A stretch of DNA of 64,000 bases, from the NCBI GenBank assembly GCA_951799445.1, contig OX637289.1, positions 48,336,264-48,400,263 of the forward strand. Direction: 5' to 3'. The stretch comes from Pseudisothecium myosuroides (Eukaryota; Streptophyta; Bryopsida; Hypnales; Lembophyllaceae). The notes below the pieces were generated by a model, which saw only the letters and a list, made by a program, of their open reading frames with translations, was not told the DNA's origin and ran no database searches. The first letter of the stretch is position 1, and each line of letters begins with the position of its first letter. Made by a program: the position numbers and the translations under genes. This document shows, piece after piece, positions 24,241-37,700 of the stretch.

Positions 24241-25501
24241 TAAGCTCTTCATTGATCATATTTTTGTTACTTAAGGGGATGTTTTTTAATATGAAAAATG
24301 TAGGTATGGATGTTCCCTATGTATCCATGCAATCAAATTTAAAAAATTCATCACCAATCTTTTTCAATCAATTATTATGTAAAACCATAAAATTCAAACA
24401 AAACAATTCCCCAAAAATGGAGTTTTGCTTTTTTGATATCCAAACTTGGTACACTTGATTGGAATTGCTCAAAAATTGAATGTTCATCATGCAAGATGAA
24501 AAATGCCAATTATATTTTATATTATGCCAAATTCTTTTCAATGGTAGAATTGGATGAATGTAAACTTGTTGGTGGGTATTATACAACATGCATGGGATAA
24601 ATAGTAAATAAAAAGTAGGGAATGGTTCAAAACACTAAATTGTTAAGAAATTAATTTTGAATTGAAAATTGTCAATTTTCAATGGTTGGAATATTATAAT
24701 AAACAATCCACAATCATTGTTTATCTTTTTTCCAAAAATATTGGAAATGGATCAAATGAAGTACTTCAAAGTTTATTTTAGAATAGATGTTCTACAATTA
24801 TCTATAAACTAAAGTTTTTAATAACTTTTAATTCACTGATCAAAATGGAATGATTTGAAGCTTTCTACAAATATATAAATCTAATTAAACCAATTTCAAC
24901 ATAGTTTTGTTGTTTTAATGATCAATCTTCATCCTATAGTTTTATCTTTTTAGAAAAAAAATTGGAAAATTGAGTTGTTTCTACATATATATGTTTTTGT
25001 ACATGTAAAGGTTTATGAATTACAACTAGAGCAATACTTAATTCCCGTACACAAACCATGAACAATAGTTGATTGTTCAAAATTAGAGTGGAGCAATATT
25101 ATTTTTCTTTTAAGTGGATTAGAGTTAAGATATGGAAGGTGGTGGTTAGGAGGGAGGACAAATTGACTATTGCAAAGTTTATTTAGTTTATGACAATGAG
25201 TCTTTAAGATTCTAAATTTCAAGACACAAACTTTTGAAAGACTTACAATTTTAATCAGTGTAGCCAATTAAAACAATACATCAAAGAGGTGTGCTTGTGG
25301 TTTGCAAGTCGTTAATTAGAAGCACAATTATGCAAATAAAACCTTAGTCTGGTTAGTTTATGTAGTTAAAGGCAGGTTCCCTTGTGTTGTAAGCTTCATT
25401 TATGGTACATGACCAAAATACCCCCCCAAAAAATATTGATTAATACAGTTGTCTGCAACTACCCCAATTCAATTTGCTAAAGTTCCAAACAATTTACAAT
25501 A

Positions 25502-26439
25502 ACCCCTAAAGGTCGGAGACTATGTTTTCACCAAAACCGCTCCAAAACTGCCATTTCTAATACAAGTACCAAACTTTAGAAAAAAAACATTTTTGGACAC
25601 ATGTAACCATAAGATCTTATAGAGCACTAGTTTGAGAAGTTGTGGAAAAAATTTCAGAATTTTCCACCGAGCAGATTGCAAGATATTAGCATTTGAATTG
25701 ACAAAAAACCTTTTTTTGTCCCTGCGAAAATCCAGGCAGCTGCACTTCACAAGGTCAAATTTGTATGAAAAAATGCCCCAAATGGTGGTTACTCTTTGGA
25801 TTCATTCTTCTAGGCAAGTTGGCTACATGCTTGAAAACTTTCAAATCATTTGGAATTGCACAACATATAGGAAAAAAATAGTAAGGAGAAAGAAGTAGAG
25901 AATGATTCAAAACACTAAATTGTTAAGAATTTATTTATGGAATTGAAAAATGCCAATCCCAACGGTTCTAATGTTGTAATAAATAATCTAAATCCAATTT
26001 TTTTATTTTTTTTTCAAAAATATTGGAAATTGAGTTAAATAAAGGCCTTCAAAGTTTATTTTAGAATAGAGATTCCATAACTACCCTCAAACTAAGAATC
26101 CTCATAACTTTTGACTCATTACTCCAAATGGAATGATTTAAAGCTTTTTACGTACATGTAAATCTAAAGAACCAATTTCAAATTTTTATTTTTAAAAAAA
26201 ATGATTTTTAAAGAAATTTTTTGAGCTGCCCGAGTTGCCCGCCATACACCAAAAATTATATATCATACAATAACTTTTTAATTATGTAGTCAAAAGTTAT
26301 GAAAATTGTTGGGCCTTAAAGCTACTCCTTGGGCACATCTTGTGTGAAAATTTCAAAGAAAAAAAATAAAAACTCCACTCGTAATGAGCTGCCCAAAATC
26401 GTTGTGTTGTCAAAAATCAGGGTTTGGACCTTTAGGGGA
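25502..26439 (+). mobile_element. family A element, 938 bp
   Basis: Begins ACCCCTAAAGGTC and ends GGACCTTTAGGGGA, flanked by TA (25,500-25,501 and 26,440-26,441). It carries the family's GAATTTTCCACCGAGCAGA segment and GAGCTGCCCGAGTTGCCC. It is a non-coding relic or non-autonomous element. Confidence 0.72.
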
Positions 26440-26562
26440 TAAAATTGGTAATAATTATGATAATATCATAACTAGATTTCATTTAATTCTTTATAAACCA
26501 AATGTTTAGCAAATACTTTGAGAACATGTAAATCAACTACATACAATATTTAGCAAAATACA

Positions 26563-26571
<9 letters not shown>

Positions 26572-26622
<51 letters not shown>
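26572..26622. repeat. (TA)n microsatellite
   Basis: An uninterrupted TA dinucleotide run of about 50 bp between two family A elements. A second run (26,981-27,025) lies inside the next element and explains a spurious Ile-Tyr ORF. Confidence 0.9.
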
Positions 26623-26625
<3 letters not shown>

Positions 26626-26696
26626 CAATAGTATTCTCCACATCACTTGATAGATAAGATAAAGAATGAACATGAAGGTACCATATAAGCATCTTA

Positions 26697-26975
26697 ACCC
26701 CTAAGCGTCCAAACTACCTTTTTTGGCAACATAGTAATTTTGGGCAGCTCACTGCATATGGAATTTTTATGTTTTTTTGCATAAATTTTCACACAATATG
26801 GGTAAAAGATTTTTCTTTAAGGCCCAAAATTTTTCATAACTTTTGACTACATGTTTCAAAAGTTATTGCATGATATGTAATTTTCAATGTTTGACAGGCA
26901 GTCCAAAAAAAATTCTAAAAATTCTAAAACTTCATTTTTTTCAAAAATAAAAATTTTAAATTGGTTCTCTAGATT

Positions 26976-27028
<53 letters not shown>

Positions 27029-27710
27029 AAAAGCTTTGAATCATTCTATTTTGATTTACAAGATGAAGTGTTCTAGTTTATGAGGTGTTCTAATTTGCGG
27101 GTAGTTATGGATTTTCCCGTGGATTCTCTATTCAAAAATAAACTTTGGGGTCCTTAATTTAACTCAATTTCTAATATTATTTGAAAAAAATAAATGTATA
27201 TGATGTAAATTGTTTATTATTACATTACCACCGTTGGAATTAGAAGTTTTCAATTTTATAATTAAATTCTTAACAATTTAGTGTTTTAAATCATTCTCTA
27301 CTTCATTCTACTTGCTATACTTTTCTATATGTTGTACAATTCCAGATGATCTGAAATTTTTTAAGCATGTATCCAACTTGCTTTGAAGAATGAATCCAAA
27401 GAAGCACAACCATTTTGGAGATTTTTTCATACAAATGTGACCTTGTGACCTTGTGACCTTGTGAAGTGCAGCTGCCCGTATTTTCACAGGGCTAAAAAAA
27501 GGATTTTTGTCACTTCAAACTTGAAAATCTTGCAATCTACATGATGAAAGATTCTAAAAAAATTTCCACATCTTTCCAAACTAGTTCACTATAAGATCCT
27601 ACGGTTACATGTTTCCAAAAATGTTTTTTTGTTTAAAATTTGGTGCTTGTATCAAAAATGGCAGTTTTGGACTGTTTTTGGTGAAAACATAGTTTTTGAC
27701 GTTTAGAGGT
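26697..27710 (-). mobile_element. family A element, inverted, ~1.0 kb
   Basis: Starts ACCCCTAAGCGTCC and ends GGACGTTTAGAGGT read across the junction, with TA on both sides. Its interior is the 25,502 copy in reverse. Together the two make a ~2.2-kb imperfect inverted repeat with a 257-bp centre. An internal (TA)n run at 26,981-27,025 accounts for the extra length. Confidence 0.7.
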
Positions 27711-28410
27711 TAATACAAATGGAAAGAAAGAATGATTTGTAAATAGATGTAGCATTTTCAAGTTTACTAGTAGTAGTAGTAATAGTATTGTATAGGGAAT
27801 TCAAATAATAATCTTTATTTTGATTCATAGTCCTAATTGAATTATTGTTTTTTAAAGCCTATAGGGCTTCCATTCATGAAATAAAAATAAATGACAAAAA
27901 CCAACTAGAGTGAACTATTTGAAAGCCATGTAGTTGAAAGGCACATACACCTCTATTATTGTATTTGGTTTTCCAAGCATTTGATTGGCTTAAGTGTGTT
28001 CAAAGTCACAATATAGAATGTTTAGTCAAATTAATTTAGAGAAGTTCAATAAAAAAAATGAAATGATTTATTCCTTTGGGGAGAAATAAATGTGATCCAA
28101 AAATACTATATTATTGACTTATATTCTGGCTAAGTTCTTGAAGTCTTCAAGCACCAAATCATAGACTTCGTGCAAGGGTGTCTATTGCTATAAATTTAAT
28201 TCCTAAAGGATTAAAGTCCTCTTGAGGAACACTTTGAATTTTGAACAGGCTTGTATGACCTCAATTTTCAACTTTCTTTTTTGAAACTTTTCCTAAAGGT
28301 AGGAAATCACATTAGCTTCCTAAAATAGATAATTTTTTTATTTCAATTGGTGATTGAGAGCTAAAAGTATGCCATTCTAAGTCCAAAAAGCAATTTGATG
28401 GGCATAAAAG
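27711..28410. other. AT-rich spacer
   Basis: No gene or well-supported repeat. There is a short (AGT)n run near 27,765-27,785. Confidence 0.45.
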
Positions 28411-28614
28411 ATGTCACCCCCCCTACCTTCTTGGGGTGCCCAAAGTGCCTTAGTGAACAAGGGAGATCTGCAAGGCCATTCTCAAGTCCAACAGTTCAAG
28501 GTTTACAAGGATTTCATTGAGTGGCCCTTGATGCAGTACAAAATTCTCGGTACCAACGCGGACTGGTTGCCCAAGGAAGGTGGGGGAATTGTAAAAAAAA
28601 AGATTGGAAATTAG
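28411..28614 (+). pseudogene. fragment of a DUF7869-like gene
   Basis: About 45 codons from ~28,455 read GDLQGHSQVQQFKVYKDF, WPLMQYK and DWLPKEGGGI. They align without gaps to GDFLEGHSMAQQFKFYKD, WPLMEYK and NWLPEGGKGI in the gene at 61-64 kb (about 62,935-63,065). Only this piece survives. It shows that the family was mobile or was copied locally. Confidence 0.75.
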
Positions 28615-28619
28615 AAATA

Positions 28620-29309
28620 GATTTAGTTAACAAATTCTTTTATCTATATTTGACTATTTGTAGGTTGAACCTTTTTATTCTTATTTGGAAATTCAATCCT
28701 TGTTTCATGTTATTTGTATTCAATACATGTTGGGCATTCATTTGATGTAATAAATTTGTATTGTTATTTTCAATATATGCTACATTGTGTATTTGCCTCC
28801 TTCTTTATTGTAATTTCATGGTTCATATTTGTTTCATTTGTAGGGTTATACTACTATTGTACTATTGTAGAGGCCCCTAGTCTAATTCTATGAAAGATGA
28901 GTACCTATGAATTTGTAATCCTGATTGTATGCCAAATTGTCTACTTCAATGTTTAAGTTAATTACTTATTTCGAATGATGGTCCAAATTTGAATCTCAAA
29001 AGACTCCTTCAAACGTCTCTAGTATACTAGTGCCATGCGAATCAACCCAAAGCCCATCCAAAAAATCATGTGTATTATGTAATGAACCCATATAGGAATA
29101 TATGACACATAAGGTGTAGTCTAAAAAATGAATAGTATTGATGCTACTTCCTATACTTAAGAAAAATTCACAATTCTCTTGGCATGTGAAATTCTCAGTT
29201 TAAAAAAGTGCCTCAAATTAATGACCACTTTTTTATACTAAATTTAGGATCATAATTAAGATGAGGCTCCACATCTTCTCATTTTAATGAATACGGCCTT
29301 CTATATTAT
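28620..29309. other. AT-rich spacer
   Basis: No coding sequence, RNA gene or repeat I can support. Confidence 0.4.
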
Positions 29310-29735
29310 AAATATCTCTAAAATGGAATTAAAGTGCACTAATCCCAATGGTGAGATTGTCTTAGCAAGCAAGATAAACCTTGTGGAACTTTTTTTTTGA
29401 ATAAAATGTAAAATTTGCATTCAAAAATGAATCCTACAAATTATTTTTTCAAGAAGATGCTCTAATTGCCAAAAAACTAGATTGTCCATAACTTTCTCAT
29501 AAAAAATCCAAATGGAATGAATCAAATTTTTCCATGTACAAAAAATTATAATATAGCTTATTTGGGCATAACTTTTGTTCATGGGCACTGATTGAAAATA
29601 AAATTATTTTCACATGAAGCTAATAAATTTTTCTATCTTTAAAAAAAGTTTCAAAAAATAAAATAAAAATTCAGACCATAAGTACATGCCCAGATTCCCA
29701 TTTGTCCCCCGAAGAGACAATAGTCCTTTAGGGAT
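29310..29735 (+). mobile_element. family A element, 5'-truncated
   Basis: Matches the right half of the 3,921 copy (CACTAATCCCAATGGTGAGATTGT near 29,338 and 4,371), ending GTCCTTTAGGGAT followed by TA. The left end is missing. Confidence 0.65.
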
Positions 29736-29737
29736 TA

Positions 29738-30697
29738 ATACAAGTGGGGGGAAATTGGGCCTTCTTCTTTTCTTCTCTCCTACTCTTTTTTTTCTTCTAC
29801 CACTATTCTTCCTCTATTATTTTAAGCTAGGTGTTGACTTTGATGGAATGGAATCCTAATACTTCAAATTTCAAAATAATAATTGACACTTGGCAATCTC
29901 TTATCCCTTTGCAAGTCAATTATAATTATTCTATCTTCACTCTAATAGTCTCAATTGTTTCCCTAAGATCTCTACCTAATCCTATCAACTCCTAAACTTC
30001 TCTTCAATCTCCCAATTATCCCTTCATCTGATAATATTTGCACTTAAGGCTTGAACCCTATTAATGGAGTTGTTAGTATTCTTCTAATTCTCTTTCTTTC
30101 CCCAATGTGTACCCCTCGGTGTTGAAAACTTAGTGCAAGCAAGAATTAGCTCTACTCCTTCCCTTCTTCTATTCTACTTCTATGTCACTTTTCTTCCTAC
30201 TTTTATGTTTTGGCAACAACTACTTGTGTTTAGTTGTAGTTTTTTATTTTCAATTTTTCACAAAAAACAAAACAAAACTTAATCAAGGACCAACCAATTT
30301 CAGCCTCAGTCCAGTTCAGGGGCCGCTCCCCTAATCCAACACAGAGGCCACTCCTTCAGTCCAGCAGTGGTTGCTCAGCCCAACAATCTTTTGCCGCCAT
30401 TAGCAATTAGTACCTTGGTGATAACAACCATTATATTTTCAAAGATTGTTGTTAATTTACTAAAAGACAAGACACCAGATTTTTGCACTGATTGTCCACC
30501 AACCTGTTAAATTTAAACCAATATTATGATAGCTCTATAGCATTGCAAGCTTAACCATCAATTCCACTTGGCCATTAACAAAGGCATGACTATGGACCTT
30601 GTTAAAGGAAACATTATTAAGAACACATTATTGCAACAATTGACTTTTATCATACCATTGCTACCACTAAACTTTATTCTAATTCTTGACTCTTTTA
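29738..30697. other. spacer, no gene seen
   Basis: AT-rich, with a slightly GC-richer patch at 30,300-30,400 (CAGTCCAGTTCAGGGG, CCACTCC). No ORF or signal is convincing. Confidence 0.4.
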
Positions 30698-31616
30698 ACC
30701 CCTAAAGGACTGGCATGCGTTTTTTGGCCATATAGAAATTTTGGGCAGGTCCGTGTGATTAGAGATTTTCATATTTTAAGCTGAAATTTTAATAGAAGGT
30801 GGGGACGAGGAATATCTTTCATATGCACCAAATTTCATGACATTTGGAAATAGGAGTCAAAAGTTATGGCCAAATATGTTACTTTTTTCGTAACTGGGCA
30901 GTCCGGGCAGCAAGAAAAATTTGGCAAAATTTTGATTTTTTTTTTTAATATTTTTTTCTTGTAGATTATATTTTTTTCTATCTGGAAAGCTTTGATTCAT
31001 TTCATTTGGATTTGTTACGAAAAAGTTATTGTTTTTCGGGCAGTTAGAGCGTCTTCTTGAAAAAAATAACTTGTAGGATTTATTTCTAAATGCTATTTTT
31101 GCAATTTAAAAAAAAAAATTCTCATGGTTTAGTTTACTTGCTAGAACAATCTTACCATTGGAATTAGTGTATTTTAATTCCATCTAAAATATATTAATGT
31201 TTTAAATTTTCCTTCTATCTCGTACCTACTTCTACTTAATAAATTTTTTAGGAATGATAATTAAGTTTTTTTGAATTTATTTTTTTTCCCTAGACTCTCA
31301 ACTCAATTCTCCACTATAAAGATTTGAAGCACAAAACTTTGTAGTGCAAAAATTTTAAGTGAAAAATGTTTAAAGTCAAAAAATCCAGTCCTGCAATGTG
31401 CTGAAATACTTGTTTTTTCTACTTTAAACGCAGATATCTTGCAATCTGAGCGGTCAAAAATTCTGAAATTTTTTCCACACATTCTCATACTAATTAGGTG
31501 TAAGATCCTATAGTTAGATGTGAAAAAAAACATTTTTCATTTTTTTTACTCCTTGCTATAGAAATGGCAGTTTTGATGGTTTTTTCGCAGAAAAAAAGTC
31601 TTGGGCCTTTAGGGGT
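30698..31616 (-). mobile_element. family A element, inverted, 919 bp
   Basis: Begins ACCCCTAAAGGACTGG and ends GGGCCTTTAGGGGT with TA at both flanks (30,696-30,697 and 31,617-31,618). Internally it is the reverse of the 3,921 copy (GAAATTTTTTCCACACATTC, AATGTGCTGAAATAC). Confidence 0.75.
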
Positions 31617-31618
31617 TA

Positions 31619-34600
31619 AGGACACAATGGAGAAGATTATTCAATCACCTAATCTGTCAATACTACAAATGTTCATCAATCACAAAGTCATAGCATCTAA
31701 TTAATTTTCAATCCCGCTTAGAAAACGAGCCTAAACCAAAACCTAGTGAAGAAGTATAGTCGTAATGCCATTTCCTTACTTTCATAATTTAAATAGGCCA
31801 TTGTCAAACATCCATTCTTTGCTATAGACTGCTTGACCCCATTTTCTTGCATTGTTAATATTAAGGTTACAAGAGTGTAGAACATAGATAATGTTTTGCC
31901 TTGTTGTATTTGCTTTAAATACACTATTTGGTTAGTAGACATACTAGTGACTATTGGCAATTTTTTGAAATTAATTTTTTTTTTATGATTAAGTGTTAAT
32001 CTCAGCTATTTGTTTAGTAGCCATTGCTTTTACCTTTGGTACTTTTAGGGAAGACCCATTCATTAAGTGGATTTAGATTTCTATAAAAAATTCACTACTC
32101 AAATGAAAAACAACATTTTAAGGGTTTAGGGTTTAAATTCCAATTGGGAGGGTGACCACAAAGGACATATCTTCTACCTTATATAGTAATGTGCTCTAAA
32201 ACCGCCCCTCTTCTTCAAACCATCCTATAGGGGGGTCAAAAATGAACACATGATGGACTATTAAATATCTCAAAGAAGTATAAGAGTTGGTTCATTCTTC
32301 TTCAATGCATGGTTTGTACTTCTCTAAAGGTTGGTTTAAGAACTATGGTAGGTCAATTTCTAATTAAGTGGATAGGCATTCATTAATTTTTTTGAAAATG
32401 AGAAGTGGCGGCCCAACTACCTTCCCACATTTGTTGAAAAATCTGAAATAATAATTAACTCAAGCTTCTATTCAAGTTTTAGTAAAGTCACATTAGGAAC
32501 CTTATCTATTACTTTTTGCGTGCCTCAATGCTTGTTTTTAGTACAACTATATCTTTTTTCAGACCATTTAAGAGTGGGTTTTGCATGGGCTAGAGGTCAC
32601 AAATAGGTCCCTATGGCATAATTCTTTGAAAACTCATAACTAATTCATAAAAGCTCCAAAAAATATGAAACTACTTGGGTTAGATTCCGCATCAATTTTT
32701 CTTCAAGTGAAAAATAAGGGAAAATATTTTCATGCATCTGAGACCCATCAAAAGGCCCAACAGCCCTTAAAGTGATGCTTTTATAGCCACTTACCTTATA
32801 TGTTCCCAAAGCTTGGTGAGAGAACGGACCCTGTTATACCGTATTAGAGGATGTGATATTAAAGAGGGCCGAGTGCAACAACAATCTGTTTCGATTGATG
32901 TTCGGCGCCCAGAAAAGACGAGCAGCGTCAAAGGGTATCAATCATTCGGGAGAAGAACTACCGTTTCCGCAAAGGAGGGAGACCAGAGCAAGCATCGAGC
33001 AGGAATGGACATGGTGAGAGAGGTTGGGGACTCCTTGATCCCAATCTCACGAGTTTTTGCAGAGCAAAAGGGTGCTGCATGCTGCAGTCTGTTGCGGGTG
33101 CACGTATGGCTGTTGTGGTGAATTGAAGGCTCAAGGAGGGAGATTTCTCGTACTGTTGTGTTAGGATGAATGAATGTGGGAAGTAGTACTGCAATGCCCG
33201 CTTGTGCAGGATTTGTAGTGGGATTCCGACTTGTTTCTCTGCTCTGGCAGTTGGTTTGGAGCCATTTTAATTTGAGCTCGTGGGAGTGTGATGGAAATTG
33301 TAGGACGGAGGTGAGATGCCAGCTGTTGTAGGAGAAACGTTGTATCGACCTTTCCTGCTCTTAAACTTACTACAGGAGATTAGAGTAGCGCTTGTTCCTT
33401 CGGAGCTTGTGGAGCGCGAGTTATTCATTTGGTGATATCTTGCTGCGCAATTAGTGCAGTGCAATTCAAATAGCAGGTCCTCGAATTCATCCCGTTTTTT
33501 TCTGGCTCAGGAGCAGACATGGGAGTTTCACAGACTGAGCAAGAAGAAATGAGCCGTTTCGCGAACTAGGGTTTAGGATTTTCGCTTGAGGAAATTTATT
33601 CAACTTGGAATTGGGAACTCGTGATATACTGCGGTCCGTGGCAATCAGCATAGCTATAAGTTATTCAATGCTGATGACTGCGTGATTCCCAGTCTTCGAA
33701 CCTTGAAAGAAGCTTGGGCCTGCAAGAGAAGAACACTGATTCATGTCTTTCCGGATTAGTACTTATTCCCGGCAAAGCTAGAAAGAACTACTCAAAGTGT
33801 GTACGATAGATGTGGTATGAGCTGCAACAGAGTTCAGTGGCAGCAGCCTGAATTTAGGGCCGGTAAGATGTACCGAACCGATTGAGAACTCACGTTTGTG
33901 TTGCAGAGTCGAAAGCGACTTTGCTATCACCTTTGTTTGCTTCACATTTGAACGATGTGCTGGAAATGGCCAAATCGGTGCCACATATGCTGATTCCTGT
34001 CATATTCACCCAATACGAGGTATCGTCATATGTCAGAATAGGGGTGTGCACGTGTGCACCATGGGGCAGGAGATTGGGCAGCTCGAACAGCAGGGAGGAA
34101 GTCAAAGTTGTGTCAGACTGGTAGGGAACGAGACAAGTCGAAAACACATTCCGGGAACTGGATTGAGCGATCTGTCTGGGTTGGGGATTGGGTTCTGACC
34201 CCTGTTGCGGTTCATGGATGTGTTATGACCAATTCTGATAGGTTTTCATGCATATTTCTATATATGTTTGATCTAAATTTAATTAGTCTTGTCATTCATA
34301 TCAAAGGAGAACTGTGATTTAGTTTGAACCTAAGTTTTTGATGACCCTCTTTGAAGCGATGGTAATTTTCAATAGTCAAGTCAGTTGACTGGGGTTGTAT
34401 GCTAATCAATGGGTGTATGTTGGATTCTTGCCTCAGCAATTGATTGATCCCGTAGACGGAGCTGCTCCTCGTGAAGCTGCAGTGGAGGTTTGCCGTCCTT
34501 GGGCAGCTTGTCTTGCTTCATTTGGCCGCCGGAACCGTCAGGTATGCGGTTTTGTTTGTGGACTTTATTTAACGTGTTCGGGTTTTCAGGATTGGAGGTA

Positions 34601-34758
34601 GTAGCAGATTTTTCGCACATGTAGTTTCTTCTCAATTTGATGTGTTTCTGTCCACAGGTTCAATTCTGAGGTCCATTCCGGCGTTGTTCTTTGTGATGTT
34701 CTTCTTAGTAACAGTTAGTGTTAGTAACAGTTAGTGTGAATTGGTTTCTGTAAAGCAG
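31619..34758. other. spacer and 5' region of the second PDF-PPR gene
   Basis: 31,619-32,800 is AT-rich with no gene. From ~32,810 composition becomes balanced, as expected for the 5' region of the downstream gene. A 113-nt exon (33,907-34,019) and a conserved segment (34,430-34,541) match the first copy. Homology with copy 1 starts near 33,905, so the two genes probably have different promoters. Confidence 0.4.
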
Positions 34759-34768
34759 GCAAACAGTG

Positions 34769-37700
34769 ATGGGACTGCCACCTCAATTGGTGTCGTGGGA
34801 CTTAGATCGTAGACAACAATTGCAGTGCAGGAGAGAACAGAGAAGCTTTTTGTCGGTGCGTGGACTAGGTGGTGCACAGGTGAGTGAATTAAGCGGTTGG
34901 ATGGCTTGTGACATGGATTGGACTACTAAATGTGTCAAAATATGAGGTCTCCTTACAACAATGTTTGATAAAGAGGTTGTCACATTTTTCCAAACGTAAC
35001 CGGATATGAACATGGTTGACCGAACCCTAAACCCCGGTATTGATGGGAAGAGCGCTTTGAATGGTACGAAGTTGCTTATTAACAGAGTGTTGACGTTTGT
35101 GTACCCAGGATATCTGTGCAATCTCAGTCTTCAGGTCTCCATGGCCTATCTACCCTTCTTTATCCCTGCCCTTGTCCTCTCACATACGAGGCAGTGGACC
35201 AATCCGGTGTTCACCATTTTCATCAGTTTGGAAGAGATCACCTTCGAATTCCAATGCTTCAGGTATGTATCATATGCCCATCGTCACAGAAAGAGTTTGC
35301 CTCTCCTGGTGAGAATGTGGCTGACATGGGTAAAGCATGTTGCGGTGGATTCAGGTGAACTACAGTCGGTTGAAGAACTTTGGAAAGAGTACTTCGCGGA
35401 TCCTACGCAGTGGCGGGACAACAGAGCTTACAAGGTATGACCAGATAAACGAAAGCGGATACAATACTCGGCTGAACAAGTGACTGGACGTTTCTTGCTT
35501 GTACAAGGCCATGATTGGGCACTTCGTAAAGCAACAAGTATGAAATTGCGTTGTTTTCTGTCATTGAGTGGAGTGGACACTGCTCAGATCATTGCAGTTT
35601 CATCAACAAATATTCCTGGAATATCGATTGTTAGATGCAAAATGAATAGGAGACAGTTTTGTAGGATCTGATCATGGGTTGTGGTGCCTACAGAGGAATC
35701 CTAGATCACCGGACTTTAGGCATAAGGTGTCAAGGAAAGCACTTTGGATATATGGCTGGTCATCTCCACCATGGGTAAAGGCAATGCTAAAGTTGGTAAC
35801 TAAAGGCAAATTGGAGCCTCTTGATGATTATCGCAGCGAAGATTCTCAAGACACAACACAAGGAGACAGGTAACTTTAGGAATTGAGTTGGCTACCTTGT
35901 CTAGTGACTAGAGTAGGTGCATCTAGAAATATGTGATTTTGGGTGAGTTGAAGGAATTTTTTGTGTGCAATATGCTCTATTCTTCTTTTTGGTTTTTGGG
36001 TGCACTTAAAGTGTAATGTTTTGCAATGAATTGCCATGTATCTGAGAGATATTAAGAATTCAAATGGATGGATGCAAATTTGTTGATGTTGAAATATGTG
36101 ATTACTGGGCATTAGTGGCCTTGCACCCTTTCACTGTGCATCAGTGTTCTTCTTTCGAAGGGATTTCTATTGAAGAATCTATTGATGAATCAGGCTATCT
36201 AAGGGCTACAGTGGAAGAGGATGCATTGTGTCTAGTGCTGCAAGAGAGTCGAGGCATATTGTACCGGGTGGTGGCGGTAGTATGTCCTTGAAAACTGCAA
36301 GAAGCACGACTGAAGCAATTGGTAATTTGAAGAATGGACTAGAACAAGGCATGGCCATCGACTCGTTTATGTATGTTGAAGTTTTGAGACGGTGCTTGAA
36401 GGAGAAAAACCTTAATGTTAATGTCGCGAAGCATGTTCACGGCTACATCAACGAGGGTGGAATGGAGCAGAATACATATGTGGCGAACAACCTAGTGAGC
36501 GTGTATATCAGGTGTGGAGAATTGGAGGATGCACGTGGAGTGTTTGATAAACTTGTGCACAAGAACGTGTTCAGTTGGAACATTATGATTGGAGGTTATG
36601 CAAAGCACAATCATGCTGACAAAGCAATGGAACTTTTCAATCAAATGTGCCAAAAAGGGGTCCAGCCAGATGCATTTACTTTCTCGAGCATCCTGAAGGC
36701 ATGTGCAGATCCATCAGCTTTGCAGTGGGGCAAAGAAGTTCATGCGTATGTAAGACATGCTGGGTTTGAATCAGATGTGCGTATGGGCACTGCGCTTGTT
36801 CGCATGTATGGAAAGTGTGGCAGTTTGGTTGATGCTCGGCTTGTTTTTGACCGGATGGAGGATCGTGATGTGATTACGTGGACCGTGATGATTGGTGGAC
36901 TTGCACAACATGGGTGTGGGAGTGAAGCATATGAACTGTTTATGCAAATGCAAAGGGAAGGCCTCGAACCCAATGCAATCACGTTTGCGAGCATTCTAAA
37001 TCCATGTTCAAGCGCAGGGGCTTTGGAGTGGGTGAAGGAGGTTCACAGGCATGTCCTCAAAGCGGGACTTGAGTCGGATTTGCGTGTGGGCACTGCGCTT
37101 GTCCACATGTATGCAAATACTGGCAGTGTTGATGATGCCCGGCTAGTTTTTGACCGGATGGAGGATCGTGATGTGATCACATGGAACGTGATGATTGGTG
37201 GACTTGCCGAACACGGATGTGGGCAAGAAGCATATGAACTGTTTATGCAAATGCAAAGGGAAGGCTTGAAACCCGACGCATTCACGTTTGCGAGCATTCT
37301 GAATCCATGTTCAAGCACAGGGGCTTTGGAGTGGGTGAAGGAGGTTCACAGGCATATCCTCAAAGCGGGACTTGAGTCGGCTTCGCGTGTGGGCAATGCG
37401 CTTGTCCACATGTATGGAAAGTGTGGCAGTTTGGATGATGCACGAGTGGTTTTTGAGAGGATGGAGGATCGTGATGTGATCACGTGGACCGTGATGATTG
37501 GTGGACTTGCGGAACACGGGTGTGGGAGTGAAGCATATGAACTGTTTATGCAAATGCAAAGGGAAGGCTTGAAACCCGATGCATTCACGTTTGCGAGCAT
37601 TCTGAATCCATGTTCAAGCGCAGGGGCTTTGGAGTGGGTGAAGGAGGTTCACAGGCATATCCTCAAAGCGGGACTTGAGTCGGATTCACGTGTGGGCACT

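Larger units (their letters stand above)
23483..24590. mobile_element. foldback element with ~345-bp arms and two nested MITEs
   Basis: The arm at 23,483-23,824 is the reverse complement, with scattered changes, of 24,241-24,590. Both arms can be read as the same 62-residue peptide (VGMDVPYVSMQSNLKN) on opposite strands. The ~416-bp centre consists almost entirely of two smaller inverted-repeat elements placed end to end (23,825-24,007 and 24,017-24,240). Confidence 0.75.

Noticed and set aside
23604..24458. A conserved 62-residue peptide gene present twice
   Set aside because: The two ORFs are the two arms of one foldback element; similarity is due to the inverted repeat, not to selection on protein.
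26856..27044. ORF with Ile-Tyr repeats
   Set aside because: Direct translation of a (TA)n microsatellite.
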